Shown here: positions 1 to 20,610 of the stretch, piece by piece
Layout of the letters: every line of letters begins with the position of its first letter
How positions within the stretch are numbered: position 1 is the first letter of the stretch
DNA from: Plazaster borealis
Taxonomy: Eukaryota > Echinodermata > Asteroidea > Forcipulatida > Labidiasteridae
Assembly (NCBI GenBank): GCA_021014325.1
Contig: CM037475.1
Location: forward strand, 4,433,001 to 4,497,000
Reading direction: 5' to 3'
DNA: 64,000 nucleotides
Program-made: the position numbers and the translations under genes
The notes under the pieces: model-generated
What the model was told of the DNA's origin: nothing
Database searches by the model: none
The model's input: the letters and a program-made list of their open reading frames with translations, nothing else

Positions 1-253
1 ATCATAAACAGTCATGGCAAAACAGAATAAATATCAATTTTACAAAAAGTAAAAGACAGTGCAAAATAAACAATTGGTGCGAAGATTTAGGAAAACTACA
101 GGCAGGCTTGATGCTTCACGGAGGCAAGGGAGGCCTCCGTTGCTTCTGGTTATTGCCTTGACACCCCTTGAAATGTTCCATCAGAAATTTACAATTTCCT
201 CATAGAGGTGCCCTTTACCAATGAGAAAGCGCCTTGGTGCCAGGGCTCGCTCT
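1..253. repeat. Left edge with dispersed-repeat fragment
   Basis: No exon is visible. About 111-235 resembles stretches near 2043-2150 and 7905-8035 (shared 'gttattgccttgacacccct'-like core and a 'ccctttaccaa' end), so it is a dispersed repeat. The CSN1 exons that must follow exon 7 are not found here. Confidence 0.5.
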
Positions 254-588
254 TAAAGGTATCGTACACGTTTGGTAATGACTCAATATTAGCATAAAAA
301 ATTACTTGGTAACAAGATGAAAAAAAAATTGACTCTCTGAAGTAAAGTAGTTTTGAGAAAGAGAAAAAAGAGGTAACTCAAAAAAAAAATAAAACTAAAA
401 CTTTTTTCTTTCTTATCTGAAAGCACACAAATTTGTAAGGTTGGGTTTTTTTTTTTTTTAATTTTCTTGCAACTTCGATGACCAATTGAGCCCAAATTTT
501 CACAGGCTTGTTATTTTATGCATATGTTGGGATACACCAAGTGAGAACACTGGTCTTTGACAATTTCCAAACATGTTCAGTGCCTTTA
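254..588. mobile_element. MITE family A copy
   Basis: Inverted ends read ttaaaggtatcgtacacgtt on the left and, on the right, a diverged complement ending in gtgcctttaa. The inside has the family core (tacttggtaacaag, then tttcttgcaacttcgatgac). The ends lie in TTAA, which suggests a TTAA target site. Non-coding. Confidence 0.75.
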
Positions 589-892
589 AAACTACCCCGG
601 CGTAAAATGTCCAGTAAAAACTGGTATGGGCTAGTAAGTACCACTTATCAACTTGCCTTGTGGGCCACTAAAAACGGTGCCACCTACTTGTGTATAACAA
701 TGTTTTTAAAAAGTGTTCAGTTATTTTTGATGTGTGAGAATGTAATTTCATTTGACAAATAAACTGGTTGTGATCACTACCATTAATATACACTATGACA
801 ACACATGTTTAAAATCTGGGCCACTAAAAACTTCCTGGGGGCAAGTAAAATACACAGTCCGCTACCCTGGTGGGCTACATAACAAAAAAGCT

Positions 893-1290
893 TAAAGGGT
901 CTGTATACGTTTGGTAATGACTCTGAAAATTAATGACAATAAAAACTTACTTGGTAAGAAGTACAGCAGCTTTGGATAGTGTAATGCATTTTGAGAAACT
1001 TTTCACTTAGAAGTACTGCGGTTATGGAAAAAGATATCACTTTTTATCCCCCAAAATTTGAATCTGAGAAGCCTTACTGCAGTAGCGTTTCTCAGATTGT
1101 GTAGTCCAATTGCAGATTATTCTTCCTGCGTGGACATAACTGCTCCAGATGTTAGGTAATATCTCAAAAACGCTACCGCCTTTTGAAATGAAATTTGCAT
1201 AGGTTAGTTTTATGGTATATATCTACAACTATATGGATTGAAACAAACATCAGGTTCCAATAACCCAACAAATACAGTCCCTCAAAGCAC
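893..1290. mobile_element. MITE family A-prime copy
   Basis: Starts aaagggtctgtatacgtttg and contains the family core 'atggaaaaagatatcac' and a central short palindrome around the 'ctgagaagc' motif. Related copies are at 29140-29560, 53893-54285 and 57350-57700. Non-coding. Confidence 0.7.
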
Positions 1291-1335
1291 AAGGACTGCT
1301 TGGGGCCCTTGCCATTTCGAGAACGAAGCATCACG

Positions 1336-1443
1336 GCCCAATTTCATGGCACTGCTTACCAAATAATTCTGAGCTTACGCGCATTGTAACATGTGTATTT
1401 CTATGGGACGCAGCTGGGCGTAAGCAGAGCCATGAAATTGGGC
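1336..1443. mobile_element. Palindromic MITE family D, short copy
   Basis: The left end ggcccaatttcatggcactg and right end agccatgaaattgggccc are inverted copies of each other. The same ends occur in family D copies elsewhere in the window. Confidence 0.6.
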
Positions 1444-1520
1444 CCAGGCCTGTAGAGGAGTACCCCATTGAGAAGAAAGCTTAACAAATTTGGCTTAATT
1501 AATGAATTAGAGAGACTCAC

Positions 1521-12271
<10,751 letters not shown>

Positions 12272-12539
12272 ATTCAGTATCCAAACTTTATCCTAATTCG
12301 GACAGCTGAGCACTGGCTTAATTTTCTTTAGAATTAAAACCCAGCGAACAGAAAATTATGTGGTTTTCTGCTCCCAAATCTTGCTGACTCGAGTAGCTGT
12401 TTCGGAGACAGGTGAGAAGTGAAATTAGAAGAGCAGTCTTATAAAGGGCGCCCTCGACCGAGCCCCAACAAGCAGTATTTGTGGAAAAAAATACCTCACT
12501 TGAGGGCGTCCTTGTAAAATTCACTGTTCGCGCGTGTGT
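12272..12539 (-). promoter_or_regulatory. CSN1 5' untranslated and proximal promoter region
   Basis: Sequence immediately upstream of the CSN1 start codon. No strong TATA box is visible, which is usual for a housekeeping gene. The transcription start cannot be placed from sequence alone. Confidence 0.35.
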
Positions 12540-12850
12540 ATAGACCTTTCTTTTGACACGTCACAGCCCGAGTTTTTGCCAACCGAGGTTGTAAAACTAT
12601 GGAAAGCCATAAATGCAAAGCATAAGCAGATAGCCACAGTTTGTAATAATGTGACACAAATATTCTAAAATAGTGTTGAATTTATTGGAAGCAAAGCAAC
12701 CAATCATGGTATGTATTTTTGGTTGATTGAAAGTTAACAGAAATGTTGAATTTTGACACAACATCTGTTAACACGATTGAATGTTTTGCTAACATTCGGC
12801 CGTCCATGCCAACCAGCGCGGTTTGTTTATCAACAAAAGAAAGGTCTATG
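12540..12850. mobile_element. MITE upstream of CSN1
   Basis: The ends atagacctttcttttg and caaaagaaaggtctatgg are inverted copies; internal 'gccaacc' motifs mirror each other. About 310 bp and non-coding. Confidence 0.65.
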
Positions 12851-13014
12851 GATGCACCACACTAAATAAACCCTCATAGCAAATAATAATGCTAAATATT
12901 CAAAAATACTCAAAAAATCAGCCTCTTGAAAACCAATCAGATATTTATTGGGAGAATTAAACTTAAGACAAAACATGTTTTTGTTTTGTTTATTGCAGTC
13001 ATTACTATTTACAC

Positions 13015-13390
13015 TTAAAGGCATCGTACACGTTTGGAAATTGTCAAAGACCAGTGTTCTCACTTGGTGTATCCCAACATATGCATAAAATAACAAGCCT
13101 GTGAACATTTGGGCTCAATTGGTCATCGAAGTTGCAAGAAAATGATGAAAGAAAAAACACCCTTATTGTACAAATTTGTGTGCTTTCAGATAGAATAATA
13201 AAAACTTCTTGCAAGAATTTTTTTTTATTTTAGTGAGAAATTACCTCTTTCTCAAGAACTACGTTACTTCAGAGGGAGTCGTTTCTCGCAATGTTTTATA
13301 CTATCAACAGCTCTCTGTTGCTCGTTACCATGTCAGTTTTTATGCTAATATATATTTTGAGTAATTACCAAACGTGTACGATGCCTTTAA
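13015..13390. mobile_element. MITE family A copy
   Basis: Full-length: ttaaaggcatcgtacacgtt at the left and acgtgtacgatgcctttaa at the right, with TTAA at both ends. The inside is the usual core around 'gttacttcagagggagtcgt'. Confidence 0.8.
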
Positions 13391-13404
13391 GAAAAACAAA
13401 ACAT

Positions 13405-13490
13405 ATTTAAACACCAGGATTTGAACCCCGGTCCTTTGGTTTAGCAGTATGCATACATCAACTATCCCGTTGCGCTAACTATTTTCGGCG
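13405..13490 (-). mobile_element. tRNA-like SINE head
   Basis: On the minus strand a box A-like stretch (tagcgcaacgggatagt) is followed by a box B (ggttcaaatcc) at normal tRNA spacing. No good acceptor stem, so a SINE or tRNA pseudogene. Confidence 0.5.
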
Positions 13491-13696
13491 TAACAAACGT
13501 TCCTTTAGAGATACATGTTAAATTAAGCTACCTCTATAGTAAGATAAAATAGACATACGACCATACCCTGATTCTTAATCACTCAGTCACACAAGTAAAA
13601 CAAGTTAAAGGTAGGCCTTTGCCTGATGAGTTTTCTTCAACAAGTTATATCTATAAATTTGAACAATATGGCATCAAACTTCAAGTAACTTGTACG

Positions 13697-14064
13697 TTAA
13701 AGGCACTGAACACGTTTGGAAATTGTCAAAGACCAGTGGTCTCACTTGGTGTATCCCAACATAAATAACAAGCCTGTGAAAATTTGGGCTCAATTGGCCA
13801 TCGAAGTTGCAAGAAAATGATGAAAGAAAAAAAACAACCTTGTTGTACAAATTTGTTTGTTTTTAGATAGGAATAAAAACTTCTTGCAAGAAGTTTTTAT
13901 TATTTTAGTGAGAAATTACCTCTTTCTCAAAAACTACGTTACTTGAGAGGGAGTCATTTCCTACAATAGTTTATACTATCAACAGCTTTCCGTTGCTTGT
14001 TACCAAGTAAGTTTTTATGCTAATATTTGTTTTGAGTGATTACCAAACGTGTACGATACCTTTA
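13697..14064. mobile_element. MITE family A copy at the duplication edge
   Basis: Full-length copy with ttaaaggcactgaacacgtt and cgtgtacgatacctttaa ends. It is the outer boundary of the left inverted arm; its partner is at 25396-25771. Confidence 0.8.
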
Positions 14065-14107
14065 AAAAGGTGCATCTTATTATTATTTGTGGGTTCTTTC
14101 TTTACAG

Positions 14108-14191
14108 GTCCAATGGCGAGGTTTTACATCATTCTGGCCTGTTCTCTGCTCCTCGTGGCAGGTGCAAACGCCTCCTGTTTCCGAATGAGAA
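14108..14191 (+). pseudogene. Stranded copy of microseminoprotein signal-peptide exon
   Basis: After a ctttacag acceptor, the exon encodes the signal peptide MARFYIILACSLLLVAGANA then SCFRMR, and ends at a gtaagt donor in phase 1. It is almost identical to the first coding exon of msp-A (25264-25347) in inverted orientation; the visible coding change is SCFRMR for SCFQIR. I found no matching cysteine exons on the plus strand between here and 20.4 kb, and the duplication does not include the msp-A TATA box and noncoding exon. It is therefore probably a non-functional fragment, unless it splices to exons I did not recognise. Confidence 0.7.
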
Positions 14192-14379
14192 GTAAGTGAT
14201 GACCAAATTAAAGCAACAAAAATCTTTCATTAATCTCCGAGGAAGGGGGTGGGTTGGGATGAGTTTTGTTTACCCCTTACACTTAAGGTTCTGTAAGTAA
14301 ACGTATAGTTGAGATGGGCAGACATTCAACACCAACAAAATAACGACGATTGAGGTTTTATGTCACAATAATGTTAGGC

Positions 14380-14815
14380 CACGTCCGAATTAGCAGCTGC
14401 TGTAGAGGCTACGGTTGTTCCACCGTCCTGGAGCGGCTAAAGACGGGGATTTGTAGGCGGCAGCTTTTTTGAAGAGATTTGCGCCTTGGTTTATAATCAG
14501 CAAGACCGGTGTTGTCTGATGCTGAGCGGAGTCAAGCCCTAGTTTGACTGTAAAAAGTTAAACATGATGCATGATATGCTGGTGCATGTCCATTTAAGCA
14601 TGATAAAAATACAGCAATATTTTGAATTGAATGTGCTCTTTCACAGGGAGCCAGTAGCTGTTTTAGAAAAAAGGTTACATGGTCGTGTTTAGATGCACAA
14701 AATATTAGCTTGGCAGCCCAATTCTGAAGACATTGAATTTTGTTAATTTGAGTTGCTCCAAAGTTAAAGCGCACTGCATAGACCAGTCTGGAAAAGACAA
14801 TAGATCTTAAAATAA
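14380..14815 (-). mobile_element. LINE 3' remnant (reverse-transcriptase C-terminus)
   Basis: The minus strand encodes INKIQCLQNWAAKLIF and KHDHVTFFLKQL, the RT C-terminal signature of CR1/L2/jockey-type non-LTR retrotransposons (usually LQxxQNxAARLI and DHxTPxLxxLHWL). It has stops and a missing segment. Its partner in the other arm is at 24640-25090. Confidence 0.75.
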
Positions 14816-15329
14816 CGCTGCACGTGTCAACAACTAAAACAATCCAAATTCCAGAACTCTGGATGGATTACAAATACGCATGTTCATGAGTGCGAGCGAC
14901 AAGCGCCATTACGCACAAGCCGTAATAAACCAACGCGCCGAAACGGTGTTTGCTTCACTTATCGCGAGTTTTTGATTCAGACTGACGTTATAATGAGAAG
15001 TCACATTGTGGATGGATGATGGAGGACCGTCCAAACATTATCCACTCATGCGAAATCAACAAATAATGACAAATTAAAATGACAAATACAATGACAACCT
15101 TGAATTTAAAACAAAAGGTTATTTTGGATTGAACTGCGACTCAACAGAGCATAACGTTACGCCTCGTAAATTTGTTATCACTCCTATCACTATGCGGAGA
15201 GAAGCAGTTTATGGTCAAAATGACTCATTGGATCACCTTTGATCTCAGTTAACAATAACATCCTCATCAAAGAAACACAAAGCTGCAACTGTTTTGAGTC
15301 ATTACCAAACGTGTACTATACCTTTAATG

Positions 15330-16975
15330 TTTGAAATTAGTTCAAGTTCTTGTGTGCTGCATATATAGATTTTGCGATACGACGCGTTTGCACATCAATA
15401 CACGTTTGGAATTGAACTATGAATAATTATTCGCTAAGTTTGAAGGGGAACAAAAATAACCTGAAGATGGCTACTACTTTATAATAGACGTCTAACTTGT
15501 TTTAAGTTTCCATTTAAATAAAATTAAATATCTTTAATGGTTTACTTCATGTGTTTCAGATGACTTGAATTTCGAATATGTCGCTGTAGCGACAAGGGAA
15601 TGTTTATGGGGTGAAATATTGGCGAGGGAAATATAATTAGCTTTTGCAATTTAACTGCTTATTAACAACCTTGCAATACAGGTTTTATCTGAGTAATGGT
15701 ATGTGTACAAAACCAATGGGGAGTGCCTGAACTGCTGAATTTGTAATGAAGTTTACAAGGTGACCCTAACCCCCTATGATAATGAGCTTCTGCAGTGTGT
15801 TTATTGAAGGTGTGATGGAGGGTGACCCCAAAGACTGAATTTTTTAAAATTTCATGGGCGGAATTATGAAAAAAGGCACATCATTGCAAAAAACGGTTAC
15901 AGACTGTACCCAGCTCTTTTGCCGGAGAGTTTGGCCTCGCGTTTTTGACGCCCTAGCATGGTCTCATGAAAAACGAGACAGTGGATTGGGGTTAGGTATT
16001 GCTGGTTAGGAGTATCCTGATATAACAAGCCCGACCCCCTTACCCCACACATTATTTTCCTCTTATAAAGAAGTACCACCCTAAAATCCTCCAAAGAATC
16101 GGCTGAGATTCCTAGCAGACAATGAAGAAACAATAGGGGTGCACTATGCCCCATATTAAGCACCAATTGTTCCTGATGAGGTGCTTTCAAACCATGGAGG
16201 TAAAATACAAGGACTCCCAAGGAGACACCTGTAAATGAAAGGCCACACCCCAATTAAGCTCATTTTGAACTTGGGGCAATGCTGTACAAATACAATTGAA
16301 CAATCAGCTGACCACGGGGGAGCGGAGGCAAATATATAATTTGAGGTGGGGGCTGGGCAAGAGGTGGGGCGGAGCAAGGGTCCTTAGGGGGTGGGCGGTA
16401 ATACGTTACGGGATTTAAATCAGGTAAAAATATGATAACAACATTAGTGAAACATTTCTTCGCATTATAGAGAAGCTTTATACCCAGGACGTCAGTACAG
16501 TGCAACAGGCGCTGACGTCCTACCAGGGCTAGCCCATCCCTGTTCATCATGCATACTAAGACAGTTCCTTTAAACTTTCTCAACTCCCTGGGGAGCACAA
16601 CCTCAAGCTGCTTATACATGTATTAACACTGAGGGGTTAATCCAGCCTTTCCTCCATAAACCCAACACAGTCCTGTCTCAGCCCTCACAGGTTCCCATTT
16701 ATACACCTTGATCAAGAGAAGCAATTATGGTTAAGTGCCTTGCTTAAGGACAGAAATGTCACAACATTGATTCAAACCCTCACTCTGATGACTCGGCCAT
16801 CAGAACTTGAGTCTGATGCACTAGACCGCACGGCCACGACTCGACACGCAAGAAGAAATGTATTTGTCTCAAAGCCGGACTTTCAGAGAGATGAGAATGG
16901 TTTTTACTGTTACCCACTCCCATGTCGCCATGAAGATTATTTGGGGCACGAAAACGCGAGTGGGTGTATTACATG
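15330..16975. other. Stretch without recognised genes
   Basis: Several overlapping ORFs at 15897-16619 are unconvincing in composition and have no recognised domain. 16480-16535 holds a 'gacgtcagtacag' / 'gctgacgtcct' palindrome like the one at 11345. About 16725-16860 is a decayed block containing 'atggttaagtgccttgctta', related to a widespread invertebrate repeat. Confidence 0.4.
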
Positions 16976-16977
16976 AA

Positions 16978-17061
16978 TAATGAACCGTCAAGGTGACGAG
17001 TTGGTATTACTGTTTTCAAATTAAAACAGTAATACCAACTCGTCACCTTGACGGTTCATTA
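16978..17061. repeat. Perfect 39-bp hairpin with 6-nt loop
   Basis: 16978-17016 and 17023-17061 are exact reverse complements (arm begins taatgaaccgtcaaggtgac); the loop is caaatt. It lies in otherwise unremarkable sequence. It could be the centre of a young foldback element, a hairpin RNA precursor or an assembly artefact. Confidence 0.85.
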
Positions 17062-17532
17062 CGGTAAACCTAACGTAGGAGTCTTCGCCCCATGCTCGGC
17101 AGTTGAGGACACCCAAAGGCTAGACCGGTCCCCTGTCTCTATCCGTCGCGCCTCGAAGTGTGACGTCAGATGTTCAGGCTAGCTCATCGAGGCTTTCTTC
17201 ATGAAGTCTCACCTAGCCTCACTTGGCATCCGGTGATGATGACGATGATGATAATAGGCTGTCAGTTGATTGGAGGAGGTGTGGTCACTGGAGTTTTGAG
17301 GGGGCCAGTGAGGTAGCTGCACGTTGTCTCTTTTCGGCAGTTTGAACTTCCAAAAGCCGCCATCGGAAAAACCGAATAGGTTCTCATGAAAAAAGAGAAC
17401 AATTTGTGGCTGTGTCTGTACCAAACGTGTACAATGCCTTTAACGACAATTTCTGAAAGTGAACGGGATACCTTGCATTCACGGATGGTACATGTGAAAT
17501 GGTAATCTTGTATCTTGTTTATCATTGTTGTA

Positions 17533-17590
17533 GTTCTCCTTCTTCTTCTTCTTCTTCTTCTTCTTTTTTTTTTTTTTTTTTTTGGGGGGG
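17533..17590. repeat. (TTC)n-(T)n-(G)n simple sequence
   Basis: A run of ttc triplets is followed by about 20 T and 8 G. A similar ctt/t/g run is at 20705-20745. Confidence 0.9.
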
Positions 17591-19890
17591 GACTTTTTGG
17601 CCCTTAACTTATTTATTTATTAATTAATTATTTTTTGGAACAGACAACAATAAAATGAAACACTATATCAAGATTATCATAATTTATTGGAAGGAATTCC
17701 ATTACACTACAACTAAACCAAAAAGAGATTTTCCATCACCTGTAGCTGCTTAGGTTTTTACAAGAAAGAAAAAGGAAAAAGTAAGTCTTGAAAACTCAAC
17801 GCCAATCTTTAATATTTGGACAGCTGCACAATAATTTCATCAAATTTTACTCTAAATTTTCAAACTGATTTTCAAATCACACATAATTGTGTAGTGCCCC
17901 TCGCCAGAGACCTCTTAATGTTCGAAATTACCACTCCCTTTAAAACATACTAAGTTCCCAAGAATGTACATGCGGCACTCCTGGTAAACTACACAGCTGG
18001 TTGGCTAGTCTTGGTGCAAGGCGTTGTCGTTCATTACCACCCGACTATCGCGATTCTCCCTATATTCGCACACTACATGTATACAAGAGAACCATCGGAA
18101 GATAGCGGGCACTGTTACGAAAATCAAAAAACGTCTTGCACCAAGACTACTGATTGGCTTGGGTGGGGTATGAACCAGTTGCCATGGTAAATTCCTTCTG
18201 ATTGGTTGAGGCACCCAGTAGGAAATGCAACCGTTCTTTACTGTTATTCTTTAAGTGAGCAGTAAATTATTCCTGCGTGACATCATCAAAACAAATTCAC
18301 GCATCGGACAGCATCGGTCACTTTTTGAGTGACCGTTTTGATATTAGCGTGTAATACATTTGTATGAAGAAAACAATCATTTCCAAATGGCCTAAACCAT
18401 TAGATATGGACCCATCTGACTAAATAAAACGAATTCAGGTCAATGCTTACATCCATTGTACAAGTATATAGAAGAAGCCATCTGGAAACCATACGGTTCA
18501 TTTCACACAGTAGTGGCTATTGACCCCAAGGTCAAGTAACTGCTGTACAATTCCTGTGGGAATTTCGGGAGAGCTGGTCATTGGCGGATTTTTTGTGTGT
18601 GAAAAAAAAAACACCCGATGGTAACAAGACAATTGGCATGATATTTGGCTAGATGTAGTTGGGGAACTTGGAATATTTTTTGTTTTGAAAACAAAATGGT
18701 GGAGTATCGAATGTTTAATTAAAACGGACACTCAATAAGTGACCGATGGCTTCATTGAGTGCTTATACATTATCTACAAACTCCAAGCAAACTAATGTGT
18801 TCCCCCTTTTTTGCTCCTTTGCTCATTAGCAGAGTTTAACCCACCCCTCTGACGCTTACACACCAAACCCACAAACAAAAGCCCCAAACAGTCCCGACAG
18901 ACTTTTGCACAAGACATTTTTTCACAATATAAATTATGGGACACGTCTACCATTATTTGGTCTTCGATGTTCGTTAAGTTTAAAATGTTCAGCTAAATTC
19001 TCTACCTAAAATAATTTCAGCTACAACTTAAAAAAAGACGAAGAACAATCTGAACAAATTTCTTGCGCAGTGTGAGGGTTGATGTTGTATTTTAATTAGG
19101 TGGCATTTGAACAATACTCTTCATCATAGCTAATCACTATTAACGTTGAACATCGCTTTAAAAAAGACAGTTGTGTCGAATTTAATGATTTAAATAAATA
19201 AATCCATATTCCTAAGTGTTTCATTAACTATTTTCTTCTTCTTTGTTTTAGGAAGGGGGGGTGAGAGAAGGTTGACTCAACGTTCCTTTGAAGCATTGTT
19301 CCACGCCTTCGCTAGCACTAATGAATACCGATTCTCGTTATAACAAAAAGGGGGTCGACTATTGTGTCCTACCAGCCTCGTTTTGGTTACATTGACTAAA
19401 CGGAAAAACAATCCCCAAAATGGCTGCACCATAAAGGCCACATAAAATAACAAAATTGTTGATCGTCCCGGGCCCGACCGTACGATATTTTCAATGATCT
19501 TTTCAGTCAAATTTGGCTCCCAGATTTTTCAGCTGATATATTTTTAAAATCTATAGGTTGGAAAAGATATTGGAATAAGGGAACAATTCTTCAAATATTT
19601 ACTTGGGCTGGTTTTGGAAAATGTTTACAGAAAACGTAATCTGTAACGCAGTTAATGGGTTTAACAAAACAATTAAAAACATCAAAATCACATAAACCCT
19701 CTGTTTGACAGTGATTGTGATGATTTCTTTATTCTTTATTTCATATTTTGCCACTTAAAACAAAAAAAAACCCCGCCCTCCCACCCCCATTTCCCTCCAA
19801 AAAAAGGACGATCAAAAATTTGTTTTTATGTGGCCTTATAGTTTCTCTAGGAAACAGTGTCGCGTCTAATTTGACGTCTTCGGCTGCGGC
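17591..19890. other. Stretch without recognised genes
   Basis: No exon, RNA gene or clear element. At 18530 the frame CCTIPVG superficially resembles a microseminoprotein motif but has an upstream stop and no other cysteines. Confidence 0.4.
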
Positions 19891-19896
19891 TACGGC

Positions 19897-20085
19897 CAGG
19901 GCTCAATTTCTTAGAGCTGCACAAGCAGAAAATATTGCTTTTAAAATTTCTGCTAAGCAACAATAAGCAGGATACCAGTCACAGATGCTACATGGGAAAT
20001 GGTATTTTAGCTGGTAACCTTTTTCTGGTAAGCATAATATTTTGTTGTGCTTAATCAGCTCTATATTGAATTGGGCCCAGATCGC
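19897..20085. mobile_element. MITE family D copy
   Basis: Starts agggctcaatttcttagagc and ends attgaattgggccc in inverted orientation, with 'aggataccagtcacagat' inside. Confidence 0.7.
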
Positions 20086-20153
20086 GGCAAAGGCTTTTCT
20101 TTCAACGCTGTATCATGCAGTCAAAAGCCATAGCCGTGAGCCAAAGTCGTTTC

Positions 20154-20358
20154 CTATAGACGATGTGACCTCTGTTTACATTCAAACCGCCCTCTGTTGA
20201 CAAACGTCATGTTTCCGCCGGGCAAGAAGATGCGTACTCATGGTAACATTGCGTGTCCTTTATAGCTGGCTGTCAGTACACAAAGGTTTTGCCCGGCGAC
20301 ATGCGCGCATCATGTTATGATTTTCGAATGACGTCAGAGGTCACATTGTCTATACAGA
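20154..20358. mobile_element. Inverted-repeat element just 3' of msp-A
   Basis: Left 'ctatagacgatgtgacctct' and right 'agaggtcacattgtctatac' are inverted copies, with an inner pair 'ccgggcaaga' / 'ttgcccgg'. About 200 bp, non-coding. Confidence 0.6.
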
Positions 20359-20440
20359 CGTAATTCTCTAACAAAGAAAAATGTTTCAGGCCATTTGTAT
20401 TACAGGTTGTTAGAAAAAGGATAAAAAGACGAATTGGTCG

Positions 20441-20446
20441 TTTATT
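20441..20446 (-). terminator. Polyadenylation signal of msp-A
   Basis: AATAAA on the minus strand, about 35 nt after the msp-A stop codon. Confidence 0.6.
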
Positions 20447-20480
20447 GGCGAGAGATAAAGCTAGACAATGGGGGCGCTAT

Positions 20481-20610
20481 TTAGCCATTATAGCCAGCGA
20501 CGGTGCACTCTCCGTCGAGGTTATTTACCCGAACAACGTTGTATCGACAATTTTCTTCATCGAGGAGTGCCACGCAATTCTCCGTGTCGTACCCAACAGG
20601 AACAGCAATG
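20481..20610 (-). CDS. msp-A last exon
   Basis: Acceptor gttttcag. Encodes IAVPVGYDTENC, ALLDEENCRYNVV, then GECTVAGYNG and a TAA stop. The PVGYDxxNC block is the clearest MSMB family signature in the window. Confidence 0.92.

Larger units (their letters stand above)
13697..15295. repeat. Left arm of a 1.6-kb inverted duplication
   Basis: It matches 24112-25771 in inverted orientation. In order it holds a family A MITE, a microseminoprotein signal-peptide exon, a LINE 3' remnant, and a tail ending near 'catcctcatcaaagaaacac'. The arms are about 8.8 kb apart. The right arm has about 70 extra bases near 24225-24295. Confidence 0.85.

Noticed and set aside
18530..18610. CCTIPVG frame resembling a fused microseminoprotein motif on the plus strand
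   Set aside because: An in-frame stop lies just upstream, no other family cysteines are present, and in the real genes an intron separates CC from PVG.
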